This document shows positions 17,939-27,453 of a stretch of DNA of 64,000 nucleotides, in pieces (the stretch's first letter is position 1; each line of letters opens with the position of its first letter). Made by a program: the position numbers and the translations under genes. Below the pieces are notes generated by a model. It saw only the letters and a list, made by a program, of their open reading frames with translations, did not search any database and was not told where the DNA came from. The stretch comes from Vicinamibacterales bacterium (lineage in GTDB: Bacteria > Acidobacteriota > Vicinamibacteria > Vicinamibacterales > UBA823). Location of the stretch: positions 124,001-188,000 of the forward strand of contig DASCOS010000009.1 of the NCBI GenBank assembly GCA_036012125.1, written 5' to 3'.

Positions 17939-18448
17939 TCAGCCGAGAGGCGTCGTCAAAATATTTCCCTCACGACGTCGCTGGAAAAATCCCTGTAGGA
18001 CCGCCGAGCATTCGGCCTCTAACACCCCAGTGATTACAACAACCTTGTGGTTCAGTGACGGATGGTCCAGTGACCGACACATAGACTGAACCGCTCCAGC
18101 CTTGGGTTCGGTGGCCCCGAACACCAACATGCCGATCCGTGCGTGAATCAAGGCGCCGACGCACATCAAGCACGGTTCGACTGTGACATAGAGTGAGGCA
18201 CCCGTGAGACGGTAATTACTACACGCCAGTCCAGCCGCGCGCAGCGCCACGATTTCTGCATGAGCTGTCGGGTCCTGCGTCGCAATCGGCTGATTGAATC
18301 CAGAGCCGACGACCTCACCGTCAACAACAACGACTGCACCAACGGGAACCTCGCCAGCCGCTTCAGCCCGATTTGCCTCGGCCAATGCAGCACGCATGAA
18401 CGGCTCACGCATCGTCGACGAAAATCGTTTCGACCTTGTAGATTCCAT
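17939..18448 (-). CDS. tadA: tRNA-specific adenosine deaminase TadA
   Basis: 169 residues. The zinc-dependent deaminase motifs are intact: PTAHAEIVALR (His ligand and catalytic Glu) and TVEPCLMCVGALIHARI (two Cys ligands). MREPFMRAALAEANRA at residue 13 begins the usual fold, so the first dozen residues are extra. TadA converts A34 to inosine in tRNA-Arg(ACG), and that very tRNA is encoded at 21541-21617. The start is 5 bp beyond the stop of the methyltransferase gene on the same strand. Confidence 0.95.
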   Translation of the reverse strand: MESTRSKRFSSTMREPFMRAALAEANRAEAAGEVPVGAVVVVDGEVVGSGFNQPIATQDPTAHAEIVALRAAGLACSNYRLTGASLYVTVEPCLMCVGALIHARIGMLVFGATEPKAGAVQSMCRSLDHPSLNHKVVVITGVLEAECSAVLQGFFQRRREGNILTTPLG

Positions 18449-18453
18449 GGACC

Positions 18454-19944
18454 TTAGAGGCGTTTAGCAATGACCGCGTAGTCCAAATGGGTAAACAAGA
18501 AGCTGTTGATCTTGTCAGCGGCATCGTTAAACGCCACCGTGAGGGAAGCTAGTTCATCCGCATCCTTAGATTTCTTGAACTGGTTCGATACCGCTACCCT
18601 TTGCAGCTTGGCGTGTTCAGGATATGGAGCACAGTATCGGATAGTAGCGCCTTGAAACCCGGTTGCATGCAATAGATAGGTCAGTGTATCGGGATGCAGG
18701 GGCTGCGCATGCGTGATATCGCGAATATAACCGTCGAAGAACGCGACCCAGCAAGCAGGATTAATCGTTTCGAGCACGATCTGAGACCCTGGTCGAAGCT
18801 TTTGGTATGACAGTTCGAGTAGGCGTACCAGATACTCTGGTCGTAAATGCTCGACGACCTGGGCCGAGAAAAGACCACCGAGTGAACCGTCATCCAAACC
18901 TTCCAGATAGCTGACCACATCACCTTCCACCACATCAAGACCGCGCATTTGGCAAACCTTGACCATCTCCGGGTTGATGTCGAGGCCACGCGCCGGCACA
19001 CCATGTTCCTTGAGCACATCGAGGAACTCACCCCGGCCGCACCCTACATCCAACACGTCAACCGCCCCAGTGAAATCAGGTGCGTATTCATTCATGCGTG
19101 CTCGAATTTCTTCAGGTGCTCCGCGAAATTGATCTTGAAAACCTACGTATTTGAATGCGCCGTCCGCAGTGCTCAACTGGCCTTCGGTCAAGTGCGGCTT
19201 AGGGGGAGGCTCTGTAGCGAGCGCAGCCTGACGTCGGCTACTTCGACTCTCGGTTGATTTACTAATATTCCCCGCCTCCTGTGGTTCTAGCTGCCTTGTC
19301 AACAGAAGTAACTTCTGCTGCAGTGCACCAACGGTCGCCCGAAGTTCTTCAACCCTTGCTTCAAACCGCCGTTCCCTCACAATATTCGCCTCGCCGCGTT
19401 TCTGGATTTCATCACCAACCGCATCGAGACCCGCAGCAAGGCCTACCCCAAACTCCTGCACACTGAGCGGCATACTTGGTTGCTTAGTATTTACATAGGG
19501 GGTGATTTGCTGCGCGTACAACATGAGCTTGTGTTGAAAGAAAGCTTGGGAAGCAAATGAGTCGCGAATCGCCGTCAGCACCTTGTCAAGAGCATGCGCC
19601 CTCTGGCGAGTGGGCTCAACGTTGCGGTTAATGTGGTCGATCAACGCAAGGTTGAAATCATGCTGTCGTTGAAACACCGGTCCTATAAATCGCCATACGA
19701 AACGCCTAATCCGTCCTCGCCATCCGACACCGCAATCTACACCCTCTTCAGGAACTAGCCGGGCCAACTCGTTTAGTCTGGTGACAAGGGAGTCGTCAGG
19801 TAATGCCGGTGAAACTGGAAGCTCAGGAAACTGCTGCAGTGCATGATCGAGTGCCGTCAACGCGTCGTTATATTGACGGTCGATCCTTTCCCGTTCAAGC
19901 TTCAGACGTTTTTCGGCGGCAACAGACAGCGGATCATCGCTCAT
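18454..19944 (-). CDS. Coiled-coil plus class I SAM-dependent methyltransferase
   Basis: 496 residues from ATG 19944; a TTG eight codons upstream is possible but has no ribosome site. Residues 1-250 are helical and charged with heptad-like stretches (AAEKRLKLERERIDRQYNDA, FEARVEELRATVGALQQKLLLL). A proline-rich joint is followed by a Rossmann methyltransferase: VDVLDVGCGRGEFLDVL (SAM motif I), GLDINPEMVKVC, VVEGDVVSYLEGL and FSAQVVEHLRPEYLVRLLEL. Such fusions accompany glycosyltransferases and may cap or terminate surface polysaccharide chains. The GT4 gene lies 186 bp upstream on the same strand. The substrate is unknown. 19945-20130 holds no gene. Confidence 0.87.
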   Translation of the reverse strand: MSDDPLSVAAEKRLKLERERIDRQYNDALTALDHALQQFPELPVSPALPDDSLVTRLNELARLVPEEGVDCGVGWRGRIRRFVWRFIGPVFQRQHDFNLALIDHINRNVEPTRQRAHALDKVLTAIRDSFASQAFFQHKLMLYAQQITPYVNTKQPSMPLSVQEFGVGLAAGLDAVGDEIQKRGEANIVRERRFEARVEELRATVGALQQKLLLLTRQLEPQEAGNISKSTESRSSRRQAALATEPPPKPHLTEGQLSTADGAFKYVGFQDQFRGAPEEIRARMNEYAPDFTGAVDVLDVGCGRGEFLDVLKEHGVPARGLDINPEMVKVCQMRGLDVVEGDVVSYLEGLDDGSLGGLFSAQVVEHLRPEYLVRLLELSYQKLRPGSQIVLETINPACWVAFFDGYIRDITHAQPLHPDTLTYLLHATGFQGATIRYCAPYPEHAKLQRVAVSNQFKKSKDADELASLTVAFNDAADKINSFLFTHLDYAVIAKRL

Positions 19945-20130
19945 AAACCATCCCGCGTATCGAGGCAATCAACAGAAAGGGAGTATTGACCGTATCCAGC
20001 ATGATCAACGCATCAGACAACTTCACCGTGAGTAAGCCTACTAAGACCACCCGACGCAAGTCAAGGCTAAGCCATTGTTTAACAGCAGGTTACAAACATT
20101 ATCTCATCATCAACCGCGCAATTATAGAGG

Positions 20131-21519
20131 TCAGGAACTCCCGAGGATATCAACTGACATCCCCATATCCTTAAGGATGTCACGTGCAGTCTCTAGACCA
20201 TCTGGCCGTAAGTGAGAAAGTGGAGGCGTGACCCCTGTGGGACTGTCCAGGGCCAAGCTAATGACCCTTAAATAATCAGCCTGCATGTGCTTCAGGGTGT
20301 GGTGAGCCGCCCAGAATCTTTTCGCTCGGTTACCGAGGTCCCGTCGTAGCGCCCGGTCACGTGCCAGCCGTTCCATTGCCACCTGCAACGAGTTCTCCTC
20401 GTCCAAGATGTCGATACTGACACAGAGAGGTAACCCAGATGGTCCGCCAGTGGCAGCCGACACGTTTTGCTCAATCGGTGCGATCTTATCGAGCTGAACT
20501 GACGGCGATGGTGTCCAGGTGCCCCGCGTTACAAGCGCCGGTACATCAATCGTGTGGTGCAGATCAGTAACAATTGTGGCACGGCCACCTGCTAAACACC
20601 GTAACCACGACGCGGATGTTTCACCAGACGATGGCCAGCGCATACACAGGCAGGCATCAGCGCACGCAATGTAATCGTCCAGATCGCGATCTTCCACGTA
20701 ACCTGTAAACGTGACACGGTCAGAAACGCCCAGACTCTTGGCCTCCGCAATTGCGTCGTAGTAGGGAACGGGTTCACCAACGATTAGTAGGTGTACATGC
20801 GGCGTGCGGCTGGCGATGGCCGCAAGTGCTCTAAACGTGTGGGCAATTCGCTTCTCAGGCGTCACCCGACCGAACGCAGCAAAAACTACAGTCTCTTGAG
20901 AAATGTTGTGTCTGGCCCGGATGTGCTTTGCTCTTGAGGCTTCGGAAGCATTCGGCACACCCATTCGGATTCGGTCGATACGTGCCTCGGGAAACCTGTC
21001 CTGTAACTCTCGAACGAGTGTCGTATTGTGTACGGCTACCATTCTCGCCGAGTTCACAACGGTTCGTAACATTGGCCAGAGGTAGTGTAGAGATCCCAAG
21101 AGTCCGGCAATTCCAAGATAAGCAATGTCGGCTCTTGCATCAGGATGGTTGTATTCAAACTCAGCACGATAGTCTTCATAACGCTTCTGCTGAAGCAACA
21201 GGCGAGCCCGAGCCTGGTGTAATTGGCCGTCGTGTAAAACTACAAGGCCTGGGTAACGAAACATGTACGGCCAGATGTAGTCATGACATCTTGCGTTACC
21301 AAGCTGGTAAACGATTAAATCGTAGGGATCCTTAATCTGCCGCCAAGAAAAATCGTATGCGCTGATGTGTCGATCATCCCCGTTATGTTGCAGCGGTAAC
21401 GAGTCGACAATAATGTCGACATCATAGACGTCGGTGAGCAGTCCCAAGATCTCGGAACTGTAGGTCGCAATTCCTGAACGTTCGGGGGGTAGTGGGGTAA
21501 ACCAAGCGAGCCGTTTCAT
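20131..21519 (-). CDS. Glycosyltransferase family 4-type protein
   Basis: 462 residues, GT-B fold. N-terminal MKRLAWFTPLPPERSGIATY carries the glycine-rich acceptor loop; the C-terminal nucleotide-sugar domain has FAAFGRVTPEKRIAHTFRAL, HLLIVGEPVPYYDAI, RVTFTGYVEDRDLDDYIACADACLCM and WPSSGETSASWLRCLAGGRATIVTD, the last matching the E-x7-E region, with E in SSGETS. It probably adds a sugar in cell-surface polysaccharide or glycolipid assembly, in the cytoplasm or at the inner membrane face. The donor and acceptor cannot be read from sequence. It may form a unit with the methyltransferase downstream. Confidence 0.9.
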   Translation of the reverse strand: MKRLAWFTPLPPERSGIATYSSEILGLLTDVYDVDIIVDSLPLQHNGDDRHISAYDFSWRQIKDPYDLIVYQLGNARCHDYIWPYMFRYPGLVVLHDGQLHQARARLLLQQKRYEDYRAEFEYNHPDARADIAYLGIAGLLGSLHYLWPMLRTVVNSARMVAVHNTTLVRELQDRFPEARIDRIRMGVPNASEASRAKHIRARHNISQETVVFAAFGRVTPEKRIAHTFRALAAIASRTPHVHLLIVGEPVPYYDAIAEAKSLGVSDRVTFTGYVEDRDLDDYIACADACLCMRWPSSGETSASWLRCLAGGRATIVTDLHHTIDVPALVTRGTWTPSPSVQLDKIAPIEQNVSAATGGPSGLPLCVSIDILDEENSLQVAMERLARDRALRRDLGNRAKRFWAAHHTLKHMQADYLRVISLALDSPTGVTPPLSHLRPDGLETARDILKDMGMSVDILGSS

Positions 21520-21540
21520 TGCGTGGCGGTCGGGTTAGTT

Positions 21541-21617
21541 TGGCGCGCCCTGCAGGATTCGAACCTGCGGCCTCCTGGTTCGTAGCCAGACGCTCTATCC
21601 AGCTGAGCTAAGGGCGC
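21541..21617 (-). tRNA. tRNA-Arg (anticodon ACG), CCA encoded
   Basis: 77 nt with CCA. Acceptor GCGCCCT/AGGGCGC, D arm TAGCTCAGCTGGATAGAGC, anticodon loop CTACGAA and T arm GGTTCGAATCC. A34 in this anticodon is the substrate of TadA, encoded at 17939-18448. The stretch 21618-21715 is empty. Confidence 0.97.
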
Positions 21618-21715
21618 CCGTCGCATGTTACAGATCCGCTGGTCTACTCTCGATCACGGAAACCCCGGATTATAGCATGCACGTATATTCGTTAATGCCG
21701 CTATCGCAAACACAT

Positions 21716-23551
21716 CTACCGATCCAAGCCATGGCCACGAGGAAACATCTCAGGCAGGCTGACCGGAAGCCTCCCGCCGATACGTGACTCGCCAGCCAGT
21801 GCACGTACGGCATTACGCTCTGCCCTATCATAGAAATCGTAGGTCAGTAAAAGAGCAGGGACCGAAGGAAGTGCCAGAGCCGTGTAGGGACTGCCGAATA
21901 AAACCACTGCGTAAGGTTGGTGTCGTCCCTCGGTCATACTACCCAGTCGTTCGAGTAGTGAGACAAGCGAGGGCGCGAGGTCCATTCCGCCGTCTCGAGG
22001 AGTCGTCCGTACGAAAACTGACGCGACGATCGCATCAAATTGTCCAGAGGTTGATCGCAGAAGATCGAGTGCCTGACGCGAGGTTTGATTAGAAATTTCC
22101 ACAGCCGTGACATTCGGCCAACGGTCTCGTAACTCCGCGATGAAAGTTCGACTGGGTGCACCGATCCGCCAACCAGATGGGCGATCAAGAACCGACAGGT
22201 AGAGAATTGTGGCATCTCGCGATAGCCTGAACGGTATATCACCACGAGAATCGGAAAGCAGAGTCATCGCTTGTTCGCTCACCCGGTCGGCAACGCTTCC
22301 ATGTTCCCGTCCGCCAACCCGTTCCGGCAGTCTCTCTGAATCAACGAAGCGATTTCGATGAAGCCCCAAGCGTGCCTTCATTTCGAGCACCCGAGTCGCC
22401 GACTCTCGAATCCTTTCAAGCGATACTTGGCCCTCCTCCACCGCCGCACGAATACCATTTATCGCGGCCACGGCGTCGGCTGGGTGCAGAACAATATCGT
22501 TCCCTGCCAAAATTGCTCGGACTGCTGCATCTTCTGTCGACCACTGGTTACTAATCGCACCCATCTGCATCGAATCTGTAAAGATTAATCCATCGAAGTT
22601 GAATTCATCGCGTAGGACCCCCTCAACAACTGTGCGGCTAAGGGTAGAAGGAATCCCTTCCTCGGGATCGAGCATCGGAAGGACAATGTGCGCAGTCATA
22701 ACACCATCCACTCCCGCTGCAATACTGTCACGAAACGGGGACCACTCGAGCAGCTGTAAACGCTCTCGACCATGTGGAATGATTGGCAGGCCAACATGGG
22801 AATCGATATCGGTATCACCATGGCCTGGAAAGTGCTTGACCGTGGCCAGCATCCCGCCGTCGTGCGTACCACGAATGTAGGCACTAGCAAGCCGCCCTAC
22901 CAATGCTGGGTCCTCGCCAAAGGAGCGCGTGTTAATCACTGGATTCCGTGGGTTGTTGTTGACATCCACAACCGGTGCAAAGTTCACGTGTACTCCAATG
23001 GACCGAGACTCGATTGCCGTGATCCGACCAGCTTCATAGGCCAACCGTTCGTCGCCCGCTGCCCCAAATGCCATCGCACGGGGGAACACCGTGCCGCCAC
23101 CGATTCTAAAACCGACACCGGCCTCAAAATCACTTGAGAAGATCAAAGGTACTCGAGCGATCTTTTGTAGCCGATTGATCAGTGACATCGCTGACATTGG
23201 CTGACCGAGTGTAACAGTGCCGTATGTTGGATTAAGTAGTACGTCTGGTGCCAACTCTCGTCCGCCGAACACTAGAAAGCCACCCACTTCTTGCTCGTGA
23301 GCCAGCGCGACCAGCGAATCGAAAGTCTCGGTATCACTGCCTGTGTAGGTCGACAACAGGGATGGCATAATCAGTTGACCAATCTGTTGGTCCACACTCA
23401 TGGTACCGAGCGTGTTCATGACCCACGTTCGAGCTTCTGGGTCTAGTGTTGACGCATTTTGTTGGCTGTAGATAGGTAGGCCGGCCGATACAACCATCGC
23501 AAGTATGACGGATGTGATTGCACGTGGCCTTGTGCGCAGGGGAGGCGACAT
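21716..23551 (-). CDS. Glycoside hydrolase family 3 beta-N-acetylhexosaminidase-like protein, exported
   Basis: 611 residues from ATG 23551; an ATG at 23620 is in frame but would overlap the divergent mog start. Residues 8-27 form a signal peptide (RAITSVILAMVVSAGLPIYS). The NagZ-type signature is clear: VKHFPGHGDTDIDSHVGLP (catalytic His-Asp dyad) and the nucleophile in FDGLIFTDSMQMGAIS. NagZ of E. coli has about 340 residues; here a C-terminal domain of about 230 residues follows, as in exported GH3 enzymes of Bacteroidota and Acidobacteriota. The likely role is peptidoglycan or chitin-derived GlcNAc release outside the cytoplasm. Confidence 0.92.
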   Translation of the reverse strand: MSPPLRTRPRAITSVILAMVVSAGLPIYSQQNASTLDPEARTWVMNTLGTMSVDQQIGQLIMPSLLSTYTGSDTETFDSLVALAHEQEVGGFLVFGGRELAPDVLLNPTYGTVTLGQPMSAMSLINRLQKIARVPLIFSSDFEAGVGFRIGGGTVFPRAMAFGAAGDERLAYEAGRITAIESRSIGVHVNFAPVVDVNNNPRNPVINTRSFGEDPALVGRLASAYIRGTHDGGMLATVKHFPGHGDTDIDSHVGLPIIPHGRERLQLLEWSPFRDSIAAGVDGVMTAHIVLPMLDPEEGIPSTLSRTVVEGVLRDEFNFDGLIFTDSMQMGAISNQWSTEDAAVRAILAGNDIVLHPADAVAAINGIRAAVEEGQVSLERIRESATRVLEMKARLGLHRNRFVDSERLPERVGGREHGSVADRVSEQAMTLLSDSRGDIPFRLSRDATILYLSVLDRPSGWRIGAPSRTFIAELRDRWPNVTAVEISNQTSRQALDLLRSTSGQFDAIVASVFVRTTPRDGGMDLAPSLVSLLERLGSMTEGRHQPYAVVLFGSPYTALALPSVPALLLTYDFYDRAERNAVRALAGESRIGGRLPVSLPEMFPRGHGLDR

Positions 23552-23611
23552 ATGCGCCGATGGTAGTTCGAAAGGCACCGGTCCGCAACGTCGCCTTGTA
23601 TAATCTATCCG

Positions 23612-24115
23612 ATGAGTCATTTAGAGCACCGTGTACAGGCGCCCACCCACGTGCGCTGCTACGTGCTAACCGTGTCGGACACCCGTACCAAGGAAACCGA
23701 TGGGGGTGGTCGAACCGTCATTGAACTGCTTACTGCAGCAGGGCACACGGTAGTCGATCGGCAAATCGTCAAGGACGAACCTAATCAGGTCCGTACCACT
23801 GTCGCCACGCAACTCAAGAATAATGAGATTCAGACCATTATCACGACAGGAGGCACTGGCATCTCCTCACGTGATCGCTCCTACGAAGCGGTCACTGAAC
23901 TACTGGAGAAACGGCTCACAGGCTTCGGCGAGCTTTTCCGCGCTTTAAGTTTTGCAGAAATTGGTCCCGCCGCGATGTTGAGCAGAGCCTTCGCTGGTAC
24001 GGCAGGGGGTAAGATTATTTTCGGTTTGCCGGGCTCAGAGCATGCGGTTCGGTTGGCGTTAACGAAACTCATACTTCCTGAACTTGGACATCTCGTTCGA
24101 GAAGCTTCCCGTTAG
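23612..24115 (+). CDS. mog: Molybdopterin adenylyltransferase (MogA/MoaB family)
   Basis: 167 residues, with LTVSDTRTKETDGGGRTVIELL at the start, the TTGGTGISSRDRSYEAV pterin-binding loop and IIFGLPGSEHAV. The enzyme adenylylates molybdopterin before metal insertion. The gene is 23 bp before moeA and divergent from the GH3 gene. Whether it is orthologous to MogA or MoaB cannot be decided by eye. Confidence 0.93.
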   Translation: MSHLEHRVQAPTHVRCYVLTVSDTRTKETDGGGRTVIELLTAAGHTVVDRQIVKDEPNQVRTTVATQLKNNEIQTIITTGGTGISSRDRSYEAVTELLEKRLTGFGELFRALSFAEIGPAAMLSRAFAGTAGGKIIFGLPGSEHAVRLALTKLILPELGHLVREASR

Positions 24116-24138
24116 GTCGTACGTGATTTACAGCCACC

Positions 24139-25362
24139 ATGGTAACGACGAACATGCGTCCCATTCGTGAAACGATAGGGCTTGATGAGGCGCTTGCACT
24201 CATTAAGGAAGCTACAAAACCCTTAGAGCGAAGCGAGCGTGTCGCGCTCTCGGGGGCCGGCGGCCGCGTTGCCTCGCGCGACGTGGTATCGGAACAGGAG
24301 GTTCCTCCGTTCGATCGCGCGGCGATGGATGGTTTTGCGGTCGTCGCTGAAGATACTTTTGGTACGACCCGTTACCAACCTAAAGCGTTGAAGTGCGTGG
24401 AAACCGTCTTCACCGGTCAGATACCTAACCGCCGTGTCGGTCGGGGTGAGTGCTCTCAGATTGCGACGGGTGCTCCTATGCCTCAAGGTGCTGACGCTGT
24501 GGTGATGGTCGAAGAGACCGATCGTGACGTCGATAATCAGGTTCGTATTTTTACACCAGTTTACCCACGCCGGAACGTGGGCCGCCGAGGCGCTGACATC
24601 GTGCCGGGTCAGACACTCGTCCGACGTGACGACTTCCTTAGCGCCGGACGTATCGGCGCACTCGCGGCCATCGGAGTCTCCGACATAGAGGTATACGCAA
24701 AGCCGTCACTGGCTCTGTTGTCGACAGGCGATGAGATCATCCCACCCGGTCAGTCGCTCGGTCCAGGACAAATCTACGATATCAACCGATTTACCCTAGA
24801 GACCATCGTGCGGAACCATGGCGGATTAGCCATCGGAAAGCCCACCGCAGCCGACACAGTCGAAGCGTTAACAACAGCCGTTCAGGCATGCACTGCTCAC
24901 GATTTACTGGTGTTTTCCGGCGGTAGTTCTGTCGGCGAGCGCGACCTGATTCTCGACGTATTGCATAGCCAGGGCGAGGTGCTGTTTCATGGCATTGCCG
25001 TTAAGCCTGGTAAACCAACGGTTTTCGGGAGGATTGGAGGCACTCCGGTGCTCGGGATGCCAGGTTACCCGACCTCGTGCCTATCAAACGCCTACATGCT
25101 ACTCATCCCAATCCTTCGACGGATAGCACACCTACCACCATATCGACCACGGGTACTAACACTGCCGATCGCAGAGCGAGTCGTGTCAACGACGGGGCGT
25201 CACCAGTTCTATACAGTCCGACTTAGCAACGGCTCTGCTGTACCCGCCTTTAAGGCATCAGGCGACATTACGAGCATGTCGCTTGCCGACGGCTACATTG
25301 AGATCCCCGCTCAAACCGACATCGTGGAAAAAGGCGAAGAAGTCATTGTGAAGCTCTTCTAA
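24139..25362 (+). CDS. moeA: Molybdopterin molybdenumtransferase MoeA
   Basis: 407 residues. Diagnostic segments: PPFDRAAMDGFAVVAEDTF, QIATGAPMPQGADAVVMVEE, RRGADIVPGQTLV, LLSTGDEIIPPGQSLGPGQIYDIN, FSGGSSVGERDL, HGIAVKPGKPTVFG and GMPGYPTSCLS. It inserts molybdate into adenylylated molybdopterin. It forms a two-gene operon with mog. The start at 24139 lacks a good ribosome site; ATG 24154 is an alternative. Confidence 0.96.
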   Translation: MVTTNMRPIRETIGLDEALALIKEATKPLERSERVALSGAGGRVASRDVVSEQEVPPFDRAAMDGFAVVAEDTFGTTRYQPKALKCVETVFTGQIPNRRVGRGECSQIATGAPMPQGADAVVMVEETDRDVDNQVRIFTPVYPRRNVGRRGADIVPGQTLVRRDDFLSAGRIGALAAIGVSDIEVYAKPSLALLSTGDEIIPPGQSLGPGQIYDINRFTLETIVRNHGGLAIGKPTAADTVEALTTAVQACTAHDLLVFSGGSSVGERDLILDVLHSQGEVLFHGIAVKPGKPTVFGRIGGTPVLGMPGYPTSCLSNAYMLLIPILRRIAHLPPYRPRVLTLPIAERVVSTTGRHQFYTVRLSNGSAVPAFKASGDITSMSLADGYIEIPAQTDIVEKGEEVIVKLF

Positions 25363-25410
25363 GCTTCTCTAAGAAGATTAGGTCGACGTAGAGAGAAGAC
25401 CGCCGAACCG

Positions 25411-25872
25411 TTAACGGCCCACCTGTTTAGCGTACTCTGCCTCCAGTACATCCGCGGTGTGTAGGTCGAAGCCCTCGGCCATTCGTTCGTAGCGGCCTCG
25501 GAACTCGGCATGACAACGGTAACAGATAGTCACATCGCCGAGACGGCGATAAACCGCAAGGTCAACGAGAACCGCTACCGCCAGTACTCCGTAAGCGGTA
25601 AGGTCCCTACCGAAATAATAGAAAACCGCACTAACTGTAGCACCCAAGATGACGATTGTCAGGCCAACCTTTGGGTCGAAATCCTTGCGAATATAGAAAT
25701 CCTGCCCGGTACACATTGGACAGGTATCAACCGATGTGTCGGTTGCAACAGAAGAAGTTATCGTTAGGGCGATAATTTTCCGACAGCTCCCACACTGAAT
25801 TTCGTTGGGTTTTTCGGACGCCTTGACAGGTAAAGCCGCGTTGCAGCTGGGGCATTGCACGACAACTTCCAT
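25411..25872 (-). CDS. Zinc-ribbon membrane protein, unrecognised
   Basis: 153 residues from ATG 25872, which has GAGG 9 nt upstream; upstream extension of the frame overlaps the preceding gene and is not real. A zinc-ribbon CPSCNAALPVKASEKPNEIQC..CGSC opens the protein, a second cysteine pair sits in CPMCTGQDFYIR, two membrane helices follow (VGLTIVILGATVSAVFYYFG and AYGVLAVAVLVDLAVYR), and CYRCHAEFRG is a third pair near the C-terminus. The cysteine arrangement suggests two zinc knuckles facing the cytoplasm. It begins 11 bp after the stop of the eight-helix gene, so they are almost surely one operon. Function unknown. Confidence 0.8.
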   Translation of the reverse strand: MEVVVQCPSCNAALPVKASEKPNEIQCGSCRKIIALTITSSVATDTSVDTCPMCTGQDFYIRKDFDPKVGLTIVILGATVSAVFYYFGRDLTAYGVLAVAVLVDLAVYRRLGDVTICYRCHAEFRGRYERMAEGFDLHTADVLEAEYAKQVGR

Positions 25873-25883
25873 TCGACACATCC

Positions 25884-26693
25884 TCAAACCGCAACCGAGG
25901 TTAATAGGTACAAATACTTCGCCAAGATTTCGCCCACAACCACGGTGAAGAAATCTACATAAAGAATGCCTGTCGCCGATTGCGTCGAGCGAATCTTTGC
26001 CGTCTCCCACGTGAGGTATGACAGTACGGCTGGACCCAGTAAACCGAACAGCACCCGCTGCCAGAAAAACACGCCAGCACTTGAAAGTACATATCGCTGG
26101 AAGTTTGGTTCTAGGCCGGGTTCCCAGGCGGAGATCCCAAGCCAGACAGCCACGGCAACAACCGTAATCCGCACGATGACGGAACCGATGTGAAATTTCA
26201 CCATCGACTGAAGGAGTGATACATCCATTGATGGCAATACGAGATACCAGTGCCCGAGAATCATCGCCGTGCATGATCCACCAAGGAGTGCCGCGGATGA
26301 CAAAAAACTCGCAGTAACAAGCATGGTAGAACCCATTGCCATTGACGAACTAACCGCTACTGCTTGGGCGATGAGCGTGACGGCGCCGGCGGCCAAGCCA
26401 ATCCAGAGCAGCCCGCGCCGCAGTACAACCATGACGCGCCCGATGGTTGCCAGGTAGACCAAGAATGCACCAGTTGCCACTGACAGCGTTATGAATCCGG
26501 TGCCAGATGCCACGCCACCAAGTACCGCCGCGTCTGGACGAAATGCCATTCCCGCGGCCAGTATCGCGACCACCAACCCAGCGTTAAAGCGAAAGAATTT
26601 CACCCCGGCGGGCCGCGACACCAATATCAGCGTCCACGCAATTCCAATACCGAGATGCGTCAGAAAGAGAAAGATAATTGCAGAAAGCGACAT
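25884..26693 (-). CDS. Eight-helix integral membrane protein, unrecognised
   Basis: 269 residues, nearly all hydrophobic, with about eight predicted membrane helices. Histidines lie in the first helix (LFLTHLGIGIAW), in MILGHWYLVLP and in MVKFHIGSVIVR, positions that could ligate a heme or metal, but this is only suggestive. GHWYLVLPSMDVSLLQSMVKFH looks like a conserved loop. I do not recognise the family. It is co-transcribed with the zinc-ribbon membrane protein immediately downstream and follows the sod gene after a hairpin. Confidence 0.75.
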   Translation of the reverse strand: MSLSAIIFLFLTHLGIGIAWTLILVSRPAGVKFFRFNAGLVVAILAAGMAFRPDAAVLGGVASGTGFITLSVATGAFLVYLATIGRVMVVLRRGLLWIGLAAGAVTLIAQAVAVSSSMAMGSTMLVTASFLSSAALLGGSCTAMILGHWYLVLPSMDVSLLQSMVKFHIGSVIVRITVVAVAVWLGISAWEPGLEPNFQRYVLSSAGVFFWQRVLFGLLGPAVLSYLTWETAKIRSTQSATGILYVDFFTVVVGEILAKYLYLLTSVAV

Positions 26694-26736
26694 GAATCCA
26701 GCGCCGGAAACAATCGTAGCCGTTCCGGCATGCAGA

Positions 26737-26760
26737 GGGAGCCAGCAACGGCTGGCTCCC
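26737..26760 (-). terminator. Perfect hairpin downstream of sod
   Basis: GGGAGCCAGC and GCTGGCTCCC pair over 10 bp around a 4-nt loop, 17 bp past the sod stop codon. No T-run follows on the minus strand, so termination would not be of classic intrinsic type; an mRNA-stabilising role is possible. Confidence 0.55.
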
Positions 26761-26776
26761 GTGAGGTTAGACCGAA

Positions 26777-27376
26777 TTAACCGAGTCGCTTGTTAACTTC
26801 GACCCAGTTGACGACGTTCCACCACGCTTTGACATAGTCAGGTCGCCGATTCTGATAGTTCAGATAGTATGCGTGCTCCCACACGTCGAGTCCAAGGATC
26901 GCGCATTTTCCATCCATAAGCGGATTATCCTGATTCGGCGTGCTTACAACCGACAGCGTGTTACCATCGACTACGATCCACACCCAACCGCTACCAAATC
27001 GGCCCGCCGCCGCCTTTGCAAATTGATCTTTAAGGCTGTCAAAATTACCGAATGAAGCCGTGATCGCTTCGGCAACCTTGCCCGTTGGGTCCCCTCCAGC
27101 ATTCGGTCCCATGACTTGCCAGAACATTGAATGGTTCCAATGTCCCCCGCCGTTATTGCGAACCGCTGTGCGAATGTCCTCCGGCACACTGGCAAGATCA
27201 CCCATAAGCTCGTCCAAACCCTTCGACTGTAAGTCCGGATGCTTCTCGAGCGCTGCGTCCAGGTTCTTAATGTAAGCGGCGTGATGCTTGCCATGGTGAA
27301 TGCGCATCGTCTGCTCGTCCACGTGAGGCTCAAGCGCGTCGTAGGCATACGAAAGTGGCGGCAATTCGTGGACCAT
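26777..27376 (-). CDS. sodB: Superoxide dismutase, Fe/Mn family
   Basis: 199 residues, ATG 27376 with GGAGG 7 nt upstream. Metal ligands are visible: His in [15 protein letters not shown], His in [13 protein letters not shown], and Asp and His in [19 protein letters not shown]. It detoxifies superoxide in the cytoplasm; there is no signal peptide. The Fe-versus-Mn choice is not reliably readable. A single gene flanked by a hairpin at 26737-26760. Confidence 0.96.
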   Translation of the reverse strand: MVHELPPLSYAYDALEPHVDEQTMRIHHGKHHAAYIKNLDAALEKHPDLQSKGLDELMGDLASVPEDIRTAVRNNGGGHWNHSMFWQVMGPNAGGDPTGKVAEAITASFGNFDSLKDQFAKAAAGRFGSGWVWIVVDGNTLSVVSTPNQDNPLMDGKCAILGLDVWEHAYYLNYQNRRPDYVKAWWNVVNWVEVNKRLG

Positions 27377-27453
27377 CGAAAATCCTCCTTACAGTGAGAT
27401 CCAGCGCCCGATTGAACACCAGTGCGGCCGCAGCGGATCGAAGACCTTGGAGT

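Noticed and set aside
24130-24145. GCCACCATGG at the moeA start resembling a eukaryotic Kozak sequence
   Set aside because: Coincidence; everything around it is bacterial.
27420-27440. TGCGGCCGCA palindrome upstream of sod
   Set aside because: A short GC palindrome with no promoter-like context; likely chance.
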